Shown: piece after piece, positions 1 to 8,751 of the stretch
Layout of the letters: each line of letters opens with the position of its first letter
How positions within the stretch are numbered: the stretch's first letter is position 1
From: an uncultured Sphingomonadaceae bacterium
GTDB lineage: Bacteria; Pseudomonadota; Alphaproteobacteria; Sphingomonadales; Sphingomonadaceae
Reading direction: 5' to 3'
Assembly: GCA_947488625.1 (NCBI GenBank)
Contig: CANKZR010000001.1
Coordinates: forward strand, 1,674,001 to 1,738,000
DNA: 64,000 bases
Translations under genes and position numbers: made by a program
The notes under the pieces: model-generated
Database searches by the model: none
Seen by the model: the letters and a program-made list of their open reading frames with translations, nothing else
What the model was told of the DNA's origin: nothing

Positions 1-173
1 AACACCAGCGCGCCCCCGTTCATCACCACCTTCTCCCCACCTGCGCCGGTCCGTACGAAAGCGGTTTCCTTGGAGGCCCGGCGATACATCTTCAGCAGGA
101 AAATAAAGATCGTCGCCACGACGATCACGATCCCTACAATGCCAATCAGGCCAACGTTCAGAAAACTCTCCAT
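1..173 (-). CDS. yqiK: Flotillin / YqiK-type SPFH-domain membrane protein (N-terminal part only)
   Basis: The visible 57 residues start MESFLNVGLIGIVGIVIVV and contain one membrane helix (about residues 7-27), then the SPFH-type entry reading ...RRASKETAFVRTGAGGEKVVMNGG. This is the characteristic start of bacterial flotillins of the YqiK type, which form membrane microdomain scaffolds. The gene runs off the left edge, so the SPFH and coiled-coil parts are not seen. It lies 24 bases downstream of yqiJ on the same strand, the usual yqiJ-yqiK order, and this supports the call. The family assignment rests on the N-terminus plus the neighbour. Confidence 0.8.
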   Translation of the reverse strand, partial: MESFLNVGLIGIVGIVIVVATIFIFLLKMYRRASKETAFVRTGAGGEKVVMNGGALV

Positions 174-197
174 TTCTTCTCCTGTTATTATCTAGTT

Positions 198-854
198 TCA
201 GGACATTGGCGCCAGCTTGCGCTCTGCCAGGGGCACGCCGAAAAAGACCTGTCCCTCGCGGCGCACGAGCAATACCTCGTCCCCCTCGTGAATGACGCTC
301 GCATTCTCATGTGGCTCGAGCATGACGTAATGCGCATGGCCATGCCGGTCGCGCACTTTCGTTCTGGCCGGCGAGCCGCGAGCGGCCCTGCCGGTGGTGA
401 TGGTGCCGCGCCGTCCGACGAGGCTGTTGAGCCCGACGGCACTGGTCTCGTCCTGCGGCAGGAGGCGGCCTAGCGGGCGCACCAGCACGGCGGTTGCAGG
501 CAGGCTCGCCCCGCCGGAAAACAGCGCGGCGAGGCCCGCATAGAGAGGGCTGCCCGTAAGATCGGTGGCAAACAGCTGGATGCTCATCCCGATCAACGTG
601 AAAAGGAGCAGGAAAACCACCAGCCACACCATCAGCGGCACCCGCCCCAGGCCCAGCAAGGTAAGTACGGCCCCGCCAAATCCGGCAGTCGGCGCTTCTA
701 CCGCGTCGGCGTCAAAATCGGGTGCATCCGCATCAAGGCCGACATCACCGCCGAAATCGAAATCGCCGAGACCTATCAGTTGCAACACGAGAGCGAGCAC
801 CAACAACCCGAAAGCGATGGCAAATGGCAGGTTGTAATCGGCAAGCAGGCTCAT
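198..854 (-). CDS. yqiJ: YqiJ-family inner-membrane protein with C-terminal OB-fold (NfeD-like)
   Basis: 218 residues from the start MSLLADYNLPFAIAFG. An in-frame methionine 8 residues upstream is possible, but this start gives the typical N-terminus. There are about three membrane helices (residues 8-28, roughly 62-78 and 80-100). The first two are separated by an acidic loop rich in Asp and Gly. The C-terminal third (about 140-212) has the OB-fold pattern: LVGRRGTITTG, then KVRDRHGHAHYVMLEP, then VIHEGDEVLLVRREGQVFFGV. YqiJ/NfeD proteins partner flotillins and are thought to affect membrane organisation or envelope stress. It is the first gene of the yqiJK pair transcribed leftwards. Confidence 0.85.
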   Translation of the reverse strand: MSLLADYNLPFAIAFGLLVLALVLQLIGLGDFDFGGDVGLDADAPDFDADAVEAPTAGFGGAVLTLLGLGRVPLMVWLVVFLLLFTLIGMSIQLFATDLTGSPLYAGLAALFSGGASLPATAVLVRPLGRLLPQDETSAVGLNSLVGRRGTITTGRAARGSPARTKVRDRHGHAHYVMLEPHENASVIHEGDEVLLVRREGQVFFGVPLAERKLAPMS

Positions 855-1028
855 CGTAACGCGCGCCGCCCGGCGCATTGCCGAGGGCGTCCTTTCATTT
901 TGGGGCCAATTTTATCGGTGTCCCTTCCCGTCCCGTTCATATGGCAGAAATGTTGGAAAAAATCCAGAAATATCGGATGAAACGAGTCCGATTTTGACTG
1001 TTGCCGCACTTGGCCTAAGAGAAAATCA

Positions 1029-1526
1029 ATGCGCACGACTATTTCCCTTATCGCTTCCGGGATCACCCTTTCATTGGCCTCACCCGTGGTGGCGAAAGAC
1101 AGCCTCGGCGTGTTCGGGCAGTGGGGAGCATTTCGTGATTCTCAAGTCCCGCGTTGCTATGCCATTGCTACGGCTGAAGCATCCCGCAACCGCCGCGACT
1201 TCGAGCCTTACGCAAGCGTCGGCACCTGGCCACGCCGCAACATTCGCGCGCAGGTGCATTTCCGGTTGAGCCGCGAGTTGTCGGACAGTCCGCGAATACG
1301 GCTCGCCATCGGCGGACAAAGGTTCGATCTGACGGGAGGCGGCAGCGACGCGTGGGCGGCGAATGCGCAGGACGATGCGGCTATATTGGCGGCCATGCGG
1401 GCAGGCAGCCGACTTTATATCAGTGCGACCGACAACCGCGGCAATCGTTTTACCGATCGCTATTCGCTGCAAGGCGCAGCAACCGCGCTGGATGCAGCGC
1501 AGGTGGGGTGCGCGCAACTGCGCTAG
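1029..1526 (+). CDS. Secreted protein, weakly IalB-like (invasion-associated locus B family)
   Basis: 165 residues. A Sec signal peptide (MRTTISLIASGITLSLASPVVA) is followed by LGVFGQWGAFRD and a conserved-looking CYAIATAEASR. The C-terminus ends in a second cysteine (VGCAQLR), so a disulfide is plausible. This layout resembles short periplasmic proteins of sphingomonads related to the IalB family, in which two cysteines flank a small beta domain. I cannot assign a function. It stands alone between the divergent yqiJ and a convergent outer-membrane gene. Confidence 0.6.
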   Translation: MRTTISLIASGITLSLASPVVAKDSLGVFGQWGAFRDSQVPRCYAIATAEASRNRRDFEPYASVGTWPRRNIRAQVHFRLSRELSDSPRIRLAIGGQRFDLTGGGSDAWAANAQDDAAILAAMRAGSRLYISATDNRGNRFTDRYSLQGAATALDAAQVGCAQLR

Positions 1527-1531
1527 CCACG

Positions 1532-1565
1532 AAAAAGGGCCGGAGGATCGCTCCCCCGGCCCCTT
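1532..1565 (-). terminator. Rho-independent terminator for the outer-membrane gene
   Basis: A G+C-rich inverted repeat, GGGCCGG (1537-1543) with CCGGCCC (1556-1562), is followed on the minus strand by five T residues (complement of 1532-1536). It sits between convergent genes ending at 1526 and 1585 and best terminates the minus-strand gene. The plus strand has only a weak T tract. Confidence 0.75.
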
Positions 1566-1584
1566 CATTCGATGGTCTATTCGA

Positions 1585-2271
1585 TCAGAAACGGTAACCA
1601 AAGCCCACCGCGACCTGATGACGATCCAGATCGGCATCGAAGCGATCGCTTTCGCCAGTGTCGTCGTCGAAGAAGTCATCGTCGTTGAAGTCGAATTCGC
1701 CTTCGGAATACTTGGAATAGCGATATTCCAGCTTCACGAAGGTGTTCTCGCTCATGGCATATTCCGCACCAGCGCCTACGCGCCAGCCGTCAAGATCCAG
1801 GTCGGTTTCAAGCTCGTCTGTGCCGTTGTCGGCCAGCAGGTTGAAGCGAGCGTTGGTGTAACCGCCCTTGGCGTAGACAAGCAGGTTGTCACCGGCCAGG
1901 ACACCTGCACGCGCACCGACGTAAATGTCGCGTCCGGTGCTGAGTTCAGCGCCGAAGCCGAGGTCTTCCAGATCACCGTCGACGACTTCGGTTTCTGCGG
2001 TCGACCCGGTAAGTTCGGCTTCCGCGCCCAGTACAATGCCACCTACGGCGACATCATAACCAACGCCCACGCCGTACATGAAGCCATCGATGGACTGATC
2101 GTCCTCGTCGTTGAGGTCGTTATCGACGCTGCTACCGGCCTTGCTGATATCGTATCCGGCGATGCCTTCGATACGCGGTCCGGTGAATGCCGAGTTGTCC
2201 TGCGCGGCGGCGGGGACGGCCAGCGCCGTTGCCGAAGCCGATGCGAGAATGAGTGCGATATCCTTTTTCAT
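1585..2271 (-). CDS. Outer-membrane beta-barrel protein (OmpA/Opa-like small porin fold)
   Basis: 228 residues from MKKDIALILASASATALA, a clear signal peptide cleaved after AAAQ. The rest is a chain of alternating amphipathic strands typical of the OMP_b-brl / opacity family (for example GVGYDVAVGGIVLGAEAEL, VGARAGVLAGDNLLVYAKG, WRVGAGAEYAMSENTFVKL). The last residues, VAVGFGYRF, end in the phenylalanine recognised by the BAM complex. A very acidic loop near residues 185-215 is probably surface exposed. Such proteins are abundant in sphingomonads. The ligand or role is unknown. Confidence 0.85.
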   Translation of the reverse strand: MKKDIALILASASATALAVPAAAQDNSAFTGPRIEGIAGYDISKAGSSVDNDLNDEDDQSIDGFMYGVGVGYDVAVGGIVLGAEAELTGSTAETEVVDGDLEDLGFGAELSTGRDIYVGARAGVLAGDNLLVYAKGGYTNARFNLLADNGTDELETDLDLDGWRVGAGAEYAMSENTFVKLEYRYSKYSEGEFDFNDDDFFDDDTGESDRFDADLDRHQVAVGFGYRF

Positions 2272-2639
2272 TATGTACTCCATTTCTTGTTTCACCACGA
2301 GATTTCCCGTGCGTGGACAGCCATAATGATGCGGATCACGGGTTCGTTTCATGAACCCAGCACAACGAAAAACCTGTGGTTTTTGAGCAACAATATTACT
2401 CGACGAAATGCATTAATGGCTCGACGAACGGCAGGAACATTTGCAAATTGATAGCCGGGTAGATGATTAGTGCGCGCTCCATCGCAAAATCTACCCGGCT
2501 CATCCTCGAAAAAGGCGTTCCAAACGCCTTATCGATGAATTCGTCCGTCCTGACGGCGAAGGCAAGGGAACCGGTACGAAGGCTCGGCAAACGCATCTCC
2601 TTCCCAAACCGCTCCGACATCCCTATATCGCTGCCTCCC
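2272..2639. other. Divergent intergenic region, no gene seen
   Basis: This lies between the minus-strand beta-barrel gene and rlmN and should hold both promoters. It is A+T-rich around 2360-2430 and contains a short perfect hairpin, AAAAACC-tgt-GGTTTTT, near 2368-2385. The rlmN frame stays open upstream to 2463, so part of this stretch could be coding if translation starts earlier than 2640. Nothing else is supported. Confidence 0.5.
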
Positions 2640-3881
2640 ATGGCCGATACGACACTGATGAGCATTCCCGGGCAGGTAGACCCGGTACCCGTCGCGCGCG
2701 AGATAACGCCGCGCGCCGATGGGCGTGTGGACCTGATCGGTCTGCCCAAAAAGGATATTGCTGTCCTGTTCGAAGGCGCCGGGCTGGACGCGCGCCAGGC
2801 CAAGCTGCGGGCGAAGCAGGTATATCACTGGCTCTACCATCGCGGCGTTACCGATTTCGAGGCGATGACCGACATCGCCAAGACCATGCGGCCATGGCTC
2901 GCAGAGCGGTTCGTGATCGGTCGCCCCGATGTAGTAGAAGCGCAGCACAGCACCGATGGTACGCGAAAATGGTTGCTAAAAACGCCGGACGGTCACGAGT
3001 TCGAGATGGTTTTCATCCCCGATGCGGACCGCGGTACGCTGTGCGTTTCCTCTCAGGTCGGTTGCACGCTCAACTGCACCTTCTGCCACACCGGCACCAT
3101 GCGACTGGTGCGCAATCTGACCATTGGCGAGATCGTGGGCCAGGTGATGCTGGCGCGCGATGCATTGGGTGAATGGCCTAAAGGCAAGATGGATTTCGCC
3201 GAAGTGGAGGACGAGGCGGAATATACCGCCGATGGCCGCTTGCTGACCAATATCGTGATGATGGGCATGGGCGAGCCGTTGTACAATTTCGATAACGTCC
3301 GCGATGCGCTGAAACTGGTAATGGACGGTGACGGCCTTGCCCTGTCGAAGCGCCGCATTACCCTTTCCACCAGCGGCGTGGTGCCGGCCATGGCGCGTTG
3401 CGGGGAGGAGATCGGGGTAAACCTCGCTGTCTCACTCCACGCCGTAACCAAGGAAATCCGCGACGAGATCGTGCCCATCAACCGGAAGTACGGGCTGGAA
3501 CAGTTGCTGCAGGCCTGCGCCGATTATCCCGGTGCCTCCAACGCGCGGCGCATCACCTTCGAATATGTGATGCTGAAGGACAAGAACGACAGCGACGGAG
3601 ATGCGCGCGAACTTGTTCGGCTGCTGAAGCATTACAAGCTTCCCGCCAAGGTGAACCTCATTCCGTTCAACCCTTGGCCGGGCGCTGCCTACGACTGTTC
3701 TACGCCGGAGCGGATCAAGCGCTTTTCCGATATCGTCTTCGAAGGTGGCATCTCCGCCCCAGTGCGCACCCCGCGCGGGCGCGACATCGATGCGGCATGC
3801 GGCCAGCTCAAGACCACGGCGGAGAAAAAAAGCCGTGCGCAGCGTGACCGCGAGGAAGCCGAAGCCGCCGCTGGGGCATGA
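2640..3881 (+). CDS. rlmN: Dual-specificity RNA methyltransferase RlmN (23S rRNA A2503 / tRNA A37)
   Basis: A radical-SAM enzyme that makes 2-methyladenosine at 23S rRNA A2503 and at A37 of some tRNAs. With the start at 2640 ([15 protein letters not shown]) it has 413 residues, in the family range. Earlier in-frame starts from 2463 would add an unconserved tail. The cluster-binding motif C142-x3-C146-x2-C149 ([12 protein letters not shown]) is intact. So are the SAM-binding [12 protein letters not shown] segment and the C-terminal catalytic cysteine region ([12 protein letters not shown]). The stop overlaps the start of the next gene (ATGA), implying translational coupling with the small methyltransferase. 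Confidence 0.95.
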   Translation: MADTTLMSIPGQVDPVPVAREITPRADGRVDLIGLPKKDIAVLFEGAGLDARQAKLRAKQVYHWLYHRGVTDFEAMTDIAKTMRPWLAERFVIGRPDVVEAQHSTDGTRKWLLKTPDGHEFEMVFIPDADRGTLCVSSQVGCTLNCTFCHTGTMRLVRNLTIGEIVGQVMLARDALGEWPKGKMDFAEVEDEAEYTADGRLLTNIVMMGMGEPLYNFDNVRDALKLVMDGDGLALSKRRITLSTSGVVPAMARCGEEIGVNLAVSLHAVTKEIRDEIVPINRKYGLEQLLQACADYPGASNARRITFEYVMLKDKNDSDGDARELVRLLKHYKLPAKVNLIPFNPWPGAAYDCSTPERIKRFSDIVFEGGISAPVRTPRGRDIDAACGQLKTTAEKKSRAQRDREEAEAAAGA

Positions 3882-4470
3882 CCGACGAAGCGACCGTCGC
3901 GTTCTACGATCGCGAGGCGCCCGCTACACGATAAGCTCTGCGCAAGGGCCCGCGCGCCATCTTGACGAGTTTCTGGATCGGCTGCCAGCGAGCGCGCATA
4001 TCCTCGAACTCGGTTGCGGTGGCGGTCGCGATGCCAGCCGCATGATCGAACGCGGATTCACCGTAGATATGACCGATGCCTCGCGAGGCATGGTCCGGAA
4101 AGCGCGAGAGCGCACCGGCCAGGACGTGCGGTTGCTCCGCTTCGAGGAACTCGACGCGGTCGATGCCTATGGTGCCGTGTGGGCCCATGCCTCCTTGCAT
4201 CACCAACCAATGTCCGGGCTCGGCGAAGTGCTCATCCGCATCCACCGCGCCATCCGCGTAAACGGATGGTTCTTCGCCAACTATATGCCGGGTTGTGGCG
4301 AGGGGCGTGATCGGTTCGGACGCCTGTACAATTGTGCTCCATCGGGCCATCTGCTGGAACTCTATCGCAGCACCGGTTGGCAGGTAGATCAGGCCGAGAA
4401 GTACGGTAGCGACAGCATCGGCGGGGTGAAACGCGACTGGATCGCTATGACAGCGTTCAAGCTCGACTGA
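3878..4470 (+). CDS. Class I SAM-dependent methyltransferase, N-terminal frameshift
   Basis: Translation from the ATG at 3878, which overlaps the rlmN stop, gives [15 protein letters not shown] and then a stop at 3932. The +2 frame carries on as RYTISS...[17 protein letters not shown] to 4470. Inserting one C in the run at 3920-3922 joins both parts into a continuous protein with a normal methyltransferase N-terminus. Motif I (LELGCGGG) and the downstream Asp acidic loop ([10 protein letters not shown]) are intact. It is therefore either a recent 1-base deletion or a sequencing error. An internal start in the second frame is possible. Substrate unknown; coupling to rlmN is suggestive but not proof of an RNA substrate. 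Confidence 0.65.
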
Positions 4471-4595
4471 TCGCCGCATGAAAACGGCTCATCTCGAAAT
4501 GCCAATTCCAACGCGTCGTTCATGTTCAGTATCGGTTCTATGAACGAAAAGCGGTTTCCGACACAGAGCGATGTCGAATCGGAAAGGTAATCGCC

Positions 4596-5066
4596 ATGAA
4601 CAAGACTCTTCTTGCAATCGCCGCCGCCTCATTGGCAGTTCCCGCCGCGCCTGCCGTTGCGCAGCAGGGTCCGCCGTCCTGGGCTCCCGCACACGGCTAT
4701 CGCGACAACGACCGACACGATCGCTACGACCGCGACCGTTACGAGGTTCGCTACGACCGCGACGATCGACGCGACCGTCGCCGCTACCGCGACCAACGCC
4801 GTCATCGCGACTATGATGATCGTGGCCGCTATTACGAACCGCGTCAGGTACGCCGTGGCGACCGTGTTTGGCAGGGCCGCGATGGCCGCTATTACTGCGA
4901 GCGGGACAACGGTACCACGGGCCTGATTATCGGCGCTGCCGGTGGCGCGCTGCTCGGTCGCACTATCGATACAGATGGCGATCGCACCGTCGGTACGCTG
5001 CTGGGCGGTGCGCTTGGCGCAGTCCTTGGTCGTGAAATCGACCGCGGTGGTGCACGCTGCCGCTAA
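4596..5066 (+). CDS. Glycine-zipper 2TM-domain surface/periplasmic protein (17 kDa antigen-like)
   Basis: 156 residues. A signal peptide (cleavage near AVAQQG) is followed by a strongly charged Arg/Asp/Tyr-rich stretch (about 35-95, many RYDRD repeats). Then come YYCERDNG and a C-terminal glycine-zipper pair: GLIIGAAGGALLGRTID and GTLLGGALGAVLGREID. This matches the Gly-zipper 2TM (Rickettsia 17 kDa antigen) architecture, which inserts in or under the outer membrane. There is no lipobox cysteine at the cleavage site, so it is probably not a lipoprotein. An intrinsic terminator follows, so it is likely monocistronic. Function unknown. Confidence 0.75.
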   Translation: MNKTLLAIAAASLAVPAAPAVAQQGPPSWAPAHGYRDNDRHDRYDRDRYEVRYDRDDRRDRRRYRDQRRHRDYDDRGRYYEPRQVRRGDRVWQGRDGRYYCERDNGTTGLIIGAAGGALLGRTIDTDGDRTVGTLLGGALGAVLGREIDRGGARCR

Positions 5067-5091
5067 TCCCGGTTATCGCCGGAACTACATG

Positions 5092-5128
5092 AAACGCCGT
5101 CGCTCTCCCCCAGGAGTGGCGGCGTTTT
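5092..5128 (+). terminator. Rho-independent terminator
   Basis: The stem AAACGCCG (5092-5099) pairs with CGGCGTTT (5120-5127) and runs into a T tract. It lies 25 bases after the stop of the glycine-zipper gene. Confidence 0.75.
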
Positions 5129-5275
5129 GTCGTGTGCGTTGGAGGAACTGAACAACTTTCTCATATCAGGCGTAGGGTTACGATTCCGAAAAGAGTGACA
5201 ATTCCTGGTCCAACTTGCGGAACTCGTGCATCGCACCGCCCGTTGCTCATCCGGCGTAACCGATAGGAGATGAGA

Positions 5276-5791
5276 ATGGCGGAAACGCTCGGCCCCGCGC
5301 TTCCTCACGAATTGCAGGAACATGCACGCCGCGTGCTGCGAAAAGCCTGTGACTGCGAATGTCCCATTGCCGCAGCCGAAAGCTGCACCGGCGGGCTTCT
5401 GTCCGCATTGCTAACCGATATCCCCGGTTGCAGCCATATGTTTGAGCGTGGGTTCGTGGTCTATTCCGATCAGGCGAAATGCGACCTTTTGGGTCTGGAA
5501 CGCGCCATGGTGGAAGATTGCGGGGCGGTAAGCCGGGAGGTCGCGATTGCCATGGCCAAGGGCGCCCTTGCCCGTTCCGACGCTGGCCTGAGTATCTCAA
5601 TCACAGGCTATGCTGGCCCGCCCGGCGAAGGTGATGACGGCGAAGAGGGGCTTGTTCATTTCGCCTGTTCCCGCAAGGGTAACGCCATGAGCCATCGAGA
5701 ATGCCATTTTGGAAAACGTGGACGCCAGGGTGTACGCATTGCTGCGCTGGAAGTGGCGCTAGACCTTATCGAACAGGAACTTGGTGAATGA
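5276..5791 (+). CDS. pncC: CinA C-terminal-type nicotinamide-nucleotide amidase (NMN deamidase)
   Basis: 171 residues from the second ATG at 5276, chosen because AGGAG at 5265-5269 is correctly spaced for it and too close to the ATG at 5270. This is a stand-alone CinA C-terminal domain, without the N-terminal MoaB/CinA domain. The nucleophile loop AAES36CTGG and the YSDQAK68 lysine are present, as is ISITGYAGP. The enzyme deamidates NMN to nicotinic acid mononucleotide, recycling NMN released for example by DNA ligase. The stop overlaps the start of nadE (ATGA), an apt pairing because nadE amidates the downstream product. Confidence 0.88.
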   Translation: MAETLGPALPHELQEHARRVLRKACDCECPIAAAESCTGGLLSALLTDIPGCSHMFERGFVVYSDQAKCDLLGLERAMVEDCGAVSREVAIAMAKGALARSDAGLSISITGYAGPPGEGDDGEEGLVHFACSRKGNAMSHRECHFGKRGRQGVRIAALEVALDLIEQELGE

Positions 5792-7848
5792 CTGCCGAAA
5801 CGCACCCTTTCTTCGACATGCACAGCCACGGTTTCGTTCGCGTGGCCACCAGTACACCCAAGGTCCGCACCGCTGACGTCGCTTTCAATGCTCAAGCGAT
5901 TATCGAACAGGCGCAGATGGCGCACGAGCAGCATGTCGACCTGCTGCTTTATCCCGAAATGTGCCTCTCGTCCTATGCGCTGGACGATCTTGTCATCCAG
6001 GCTGCCCTGCTCGACAGTGTGGAAGAACATATCGAGGAGATCAGACAGGCCAGCACGGAACTGACTCCCGTGCTGGTGATCGGGGCACCGCTGCGCCGCA
6101 ATGGCCGTATCTACAACTGCGCGTTGGTAATCGCCCACGGCGAATTGTTAGGTGCCGTGCCGAAAACCTATCTGCCCAACTATCGTGAATTCTACGAGAA
6201 GCGATGGTTTGCGCGCGGCAACAACTGCCGCGACCTGTGGATCCCCGTGGGCGGAGAGGAAATCCCGTTCGGCGTGGACGTGATCTTCAGCGCGCAGAAC
6301 CTGCCCGGTTTCATTTTCGGCGTAGAGATTTGCGAGGATTTCTGGAGCCCCATCCAGCCCGGCACCATGGCCGCGCTGGCCGGAGCCACTATCATCCTGA
6401 ACCTTTCGGCCAGCAACATCACCATCGGCAAATCGGATGAGCGGCACCTGCTGTGCAGGGCAAGTTCAAGCCGCTCGGTCTGTGCCTATGCCTATTCGGC
6501 CGCCGGTTTCGGCGAAAGCACGACCGATCTTTCCTGGGACGGTCAGGGAATGGTCTACGAGCTGGGTGACCTGATGGTGGAAAGCGTCCGCTTCGAACTG
6601 GAACCCGAACTGTGCGTTACCGACATCGATACCAGGCGCATCCTCAACGACCGGATGCGCATGCAAACCTTCAACGATGCCGTGGAGGACGCCGGGCGAC
6701 CCGAGGACAGCTATCGCACCATCAGCTTCGAGCATGATTACGCCAGTAGCGATATTGGGTTGCGTCGCCCTATCCGCCGGTTCCCCTTCGTGCCCAACCG
6801 CCAGGACAAGCTGGACCAGGACGCTTACGAGGCGTTCAATATTCAGGTCGATGCGCTGATGCGACGAATGAAGGCGACGAGATCCGAAAGCCTGGTGATC
6901 GGTATTTCGGGTGGGCTCGATTCCACCCATGCCCTGATCGTGGCGGCCAAGGCCTGCGACAGGCTGGGGCTGCCCCGCTCCATGATCCGCGCCTACACCA
7001 TGCCCGGATTTGCCACTTCGGATGATACCAAATCCAATGCCTGGAAATTGATGGAGGCTTTCGGAACGACGCCGGAAGAGATCGATATCAGGCCCGCCGC
7101 GCAGCAGATGCTCACGGATATGAACCATCCCTTCGCCGAGGGAAGAAAGCACTACGACGTCACGTTCGAGAACGTACAGGCGGGCCTTCGTACCGACTAC
7201 CTGTTTCGCCTGGCTGGCCACCACAAGGGCTTCGTTATCGGAACGGGAGATCTTTCCGAACTGGCGCTTGGCTGGTGCACCTATGGCGTGGGTGACCAGA
7301 TGAGCCATTACGCGGTGAATGCAGGCGTCCCCAAGACGCTGATCCAGTATCTGATCCGATGGGCAACGCGCACCAACCAGTTCGAACCTGTCGTCGACGA
7401 TGCGTTGGAAGCCGTGCTGGGGACCGAAATCAGCCCCGAACTAGTACCCGCCGATGATGACGGTAATATCCAGAGCACGCAGAGCATCATCGGCCCCTAC
7501 GAGTTGAACGACTTTTTCCTTCACCACACCATCCGCTGGGGGCAAAAGCCCAGCCACATCGCATTCCTGTGCTGGCATGCCTGGCGTGACGTGAATGAAG
7601 GAAGCTGGCCGCATGAATTCCCGGAGGCGCTCAAGAACTCCTACGATCTGCCCACCATTCACCACTGGCTGGAAAATTTCGCAAAGCGGTTCTTCCAGTT
7701 CAGCCAGTTCAAGCGCAGCGCTCTGCCCAATGGCCCGAAGGTAAGCGCTGGCGGAGCACTGTCACCTCGTGGAGACTGGCGCGCGCCCAGCGACGCGGCG
7801 GCAGACGTATGGCTGGCCGATCTACGCGAGAATGTACCTGCGGAATGA
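5788..7848 (+). CDS. nadE: Glutamine-dependent NAD(+) synthetase
   Basis: 686 residues, matching the large two-domain form also seen in Mycobacterium. The N-terminal nitrilase-type glutaminase (about 1-300) has catalytic E57 (YPEMCLSSY), K126 (VPKTYLPNYREFYEKRWF) and C182 (GVEICEDFW). The C-terminal ammonia-dependent synthetase has the ATP pyrophosphatase loop S374-GGLDS. It converts nicotinic acid adenine dinucleotide plus glutamine and ATP to NAD. It overlaps pncC by 4 bases. No residue appears to be missing. Confidence 0.95.
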   Translation: MTAETHPFFDMHSHGFVRVATSTPKVRTADVAFNAQAIIEQAQMAHEQHVDLLLYPEMCLSSYALDDLVIQAALLDSVEEHIEEIRQASTELTPVLVIGAPLRRNGRIYNCALVIAHGELLGAVPKTYLPNYREFYEKRWFARGNNCRDLWIPVGGEEIPFGVDVIFSAQNLPGFIFGVEICEDFWSPIQPGTMAALAGATIILNLSASNITIGKSDERHLLCRASSSRSVCAYAYSAAGFGESTTDLSWDGQGMVYELGDLMVESVRFELEPELCVTDIDTRRILNDRMRMQTFNDAVEDAGRPEDSYRTISFEHDYASSDIGLRRPIRRFPFVPNRQDKLDQDAYEAFNIQVDALMRRMKATRSESLVIGISGGLDSTHALIVAAKACDRLGLPRSMIRAYTMPGFATSDDTKSNAWKLMEAFGTTPEEIDIRPAAQQMLTDMNHPFAEGRKHYDVTFENVQAGLRTDYLFRLAGHHKGFVIGTGDLSELALGWCTYGVGDQMSHYAVNAGVPKTLIQYLIRWATRTNQFEPVVDDALEAVLGTEISPELVPADDDGNIQSTQSIIGPYELNDFFLHHTIRWGQKPSHIAFLCWHAWRDVNEGSWPHEFPEALKNSYDLPTIHHWLENFAKRFFQFSQFKRSALPNGPKVSAGGALSPRGDWRAPSDAAADVWLADLRENVPAE

Positions 7849-7992
7849 GAATTACCTCACCGCAGTCAACCGACCCCGCCGGCTTTCACGTTCCGACATG
7901 GCATCGTACCAAAAGCCCGGTTGTCTCGCCCGCGCGCGCCTCTATCGTGATGGTATGCGAACATACTCTCATTTGACCTTGTCGGACCTGTC

Positions 7993-8751
7993 ATGACCCC
8001 GAGGGCAGTTCTCGTCACCGGAGGCGCAAAGCGGGTGGGCGGTGCGATCAGCCGCCGTTTCGGCGAAGCAGGCTGGCATGTCGTCGTTCATTGCAACCGC
8101 TCGGTAAAGGCGGCCAATGCACTGGCCGACGAATTGCCGAGCGCCGAGGTCGTGCAATGCGATCTGGCGAACCTGGACGAGGCGGCAGCGATGGTGCGCA
8201 CGTTATCGAAAAGGCTGGAAGATTGGCGATGCATGATCAACTCGGCATCGATCTTCGAACCCGACGATGTAACCGCTCTGGATATAGAGACGAACCGGAA
8301 AGCAATGAACATCAACGCCGCTTCCCCTGCCCTGCTGGCGCAGACCTACCTCGCCCATGCCACCAGCCGCGCGGGTTTGCGGGTGGTGCAGGTGACGGAC
8401 CAGAAGCTGGCCAACCTCAACCCGGATTTCTTCAGCTATACGATGAGCAAATCCGCCGCCGATATTGCCGCGCGCATGATGGCAATGGTCCACCGCGATG
8501 ACGACAAGGTCTATACCCTTGCTCCCGGCGCTATCCTTCCCAGCCACGACCAGAGCAGCACCGAGGCCGAGCGATCGCATAGGCTGAACCTGCTGGAGCG
8601 GCACACTGCCGCCAGCGAAGTTGCCGATGCTGCGCTGTTCCTCGCAGAAGGCCCCCTGGCCAGCGGGCAATCGCTTTACATCGATTCAGGGCAACACCTG
8701 TTGTCGCAGTCGAGGGACGTGATCTACCTCGAACGCGAAGGAGACGCCTGA
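7993..8751 (+). CDS. SDR-family oxidoreductase, pteridine reductase / FolM-like
   Basis: 252 residues. The Rossmann start VLVTGGAKRVGGAISRRF has the TGxxKRxG form seen in pteridine reductases and dihydromonapterin reductase (FolM), rather than the commoner TGxxxGIG. The catalytic pair is YTMSK (YxxxK). The segment TDQKLANLNPDFFSY before it is also typical of that subgroup. These enzymes reduce pterins with NADPH. The stop overlaps the start of the cytochrome b gene by one base (TGATG), so the gene belongs to a redox operon with a molybdopterin enzyme. Whether its substrate is a pterin is inferred. Confidence 0.72.
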   Translation: MTPRAVLVTGGAKRVGGAISRRFGEAGWHVVVHCNRSVKAANALADELPSAEVVQCDLANLDEAAAMVRTLSKRLEDWRCMINSASIFEPDDVTALDIETNRKAMNINAASPALLAQTYLAHATSRAGLRVVQVTDQKLANLNPDFFSYTMSKSAADIAARMMAMVHRDDDKVYTLAPGAILPSHDQSSTEAERSHRLNLLERHTAASEVADAALFLAEGPLASGQSLYIDSGQHLLSQSRDVIYLEREGDA

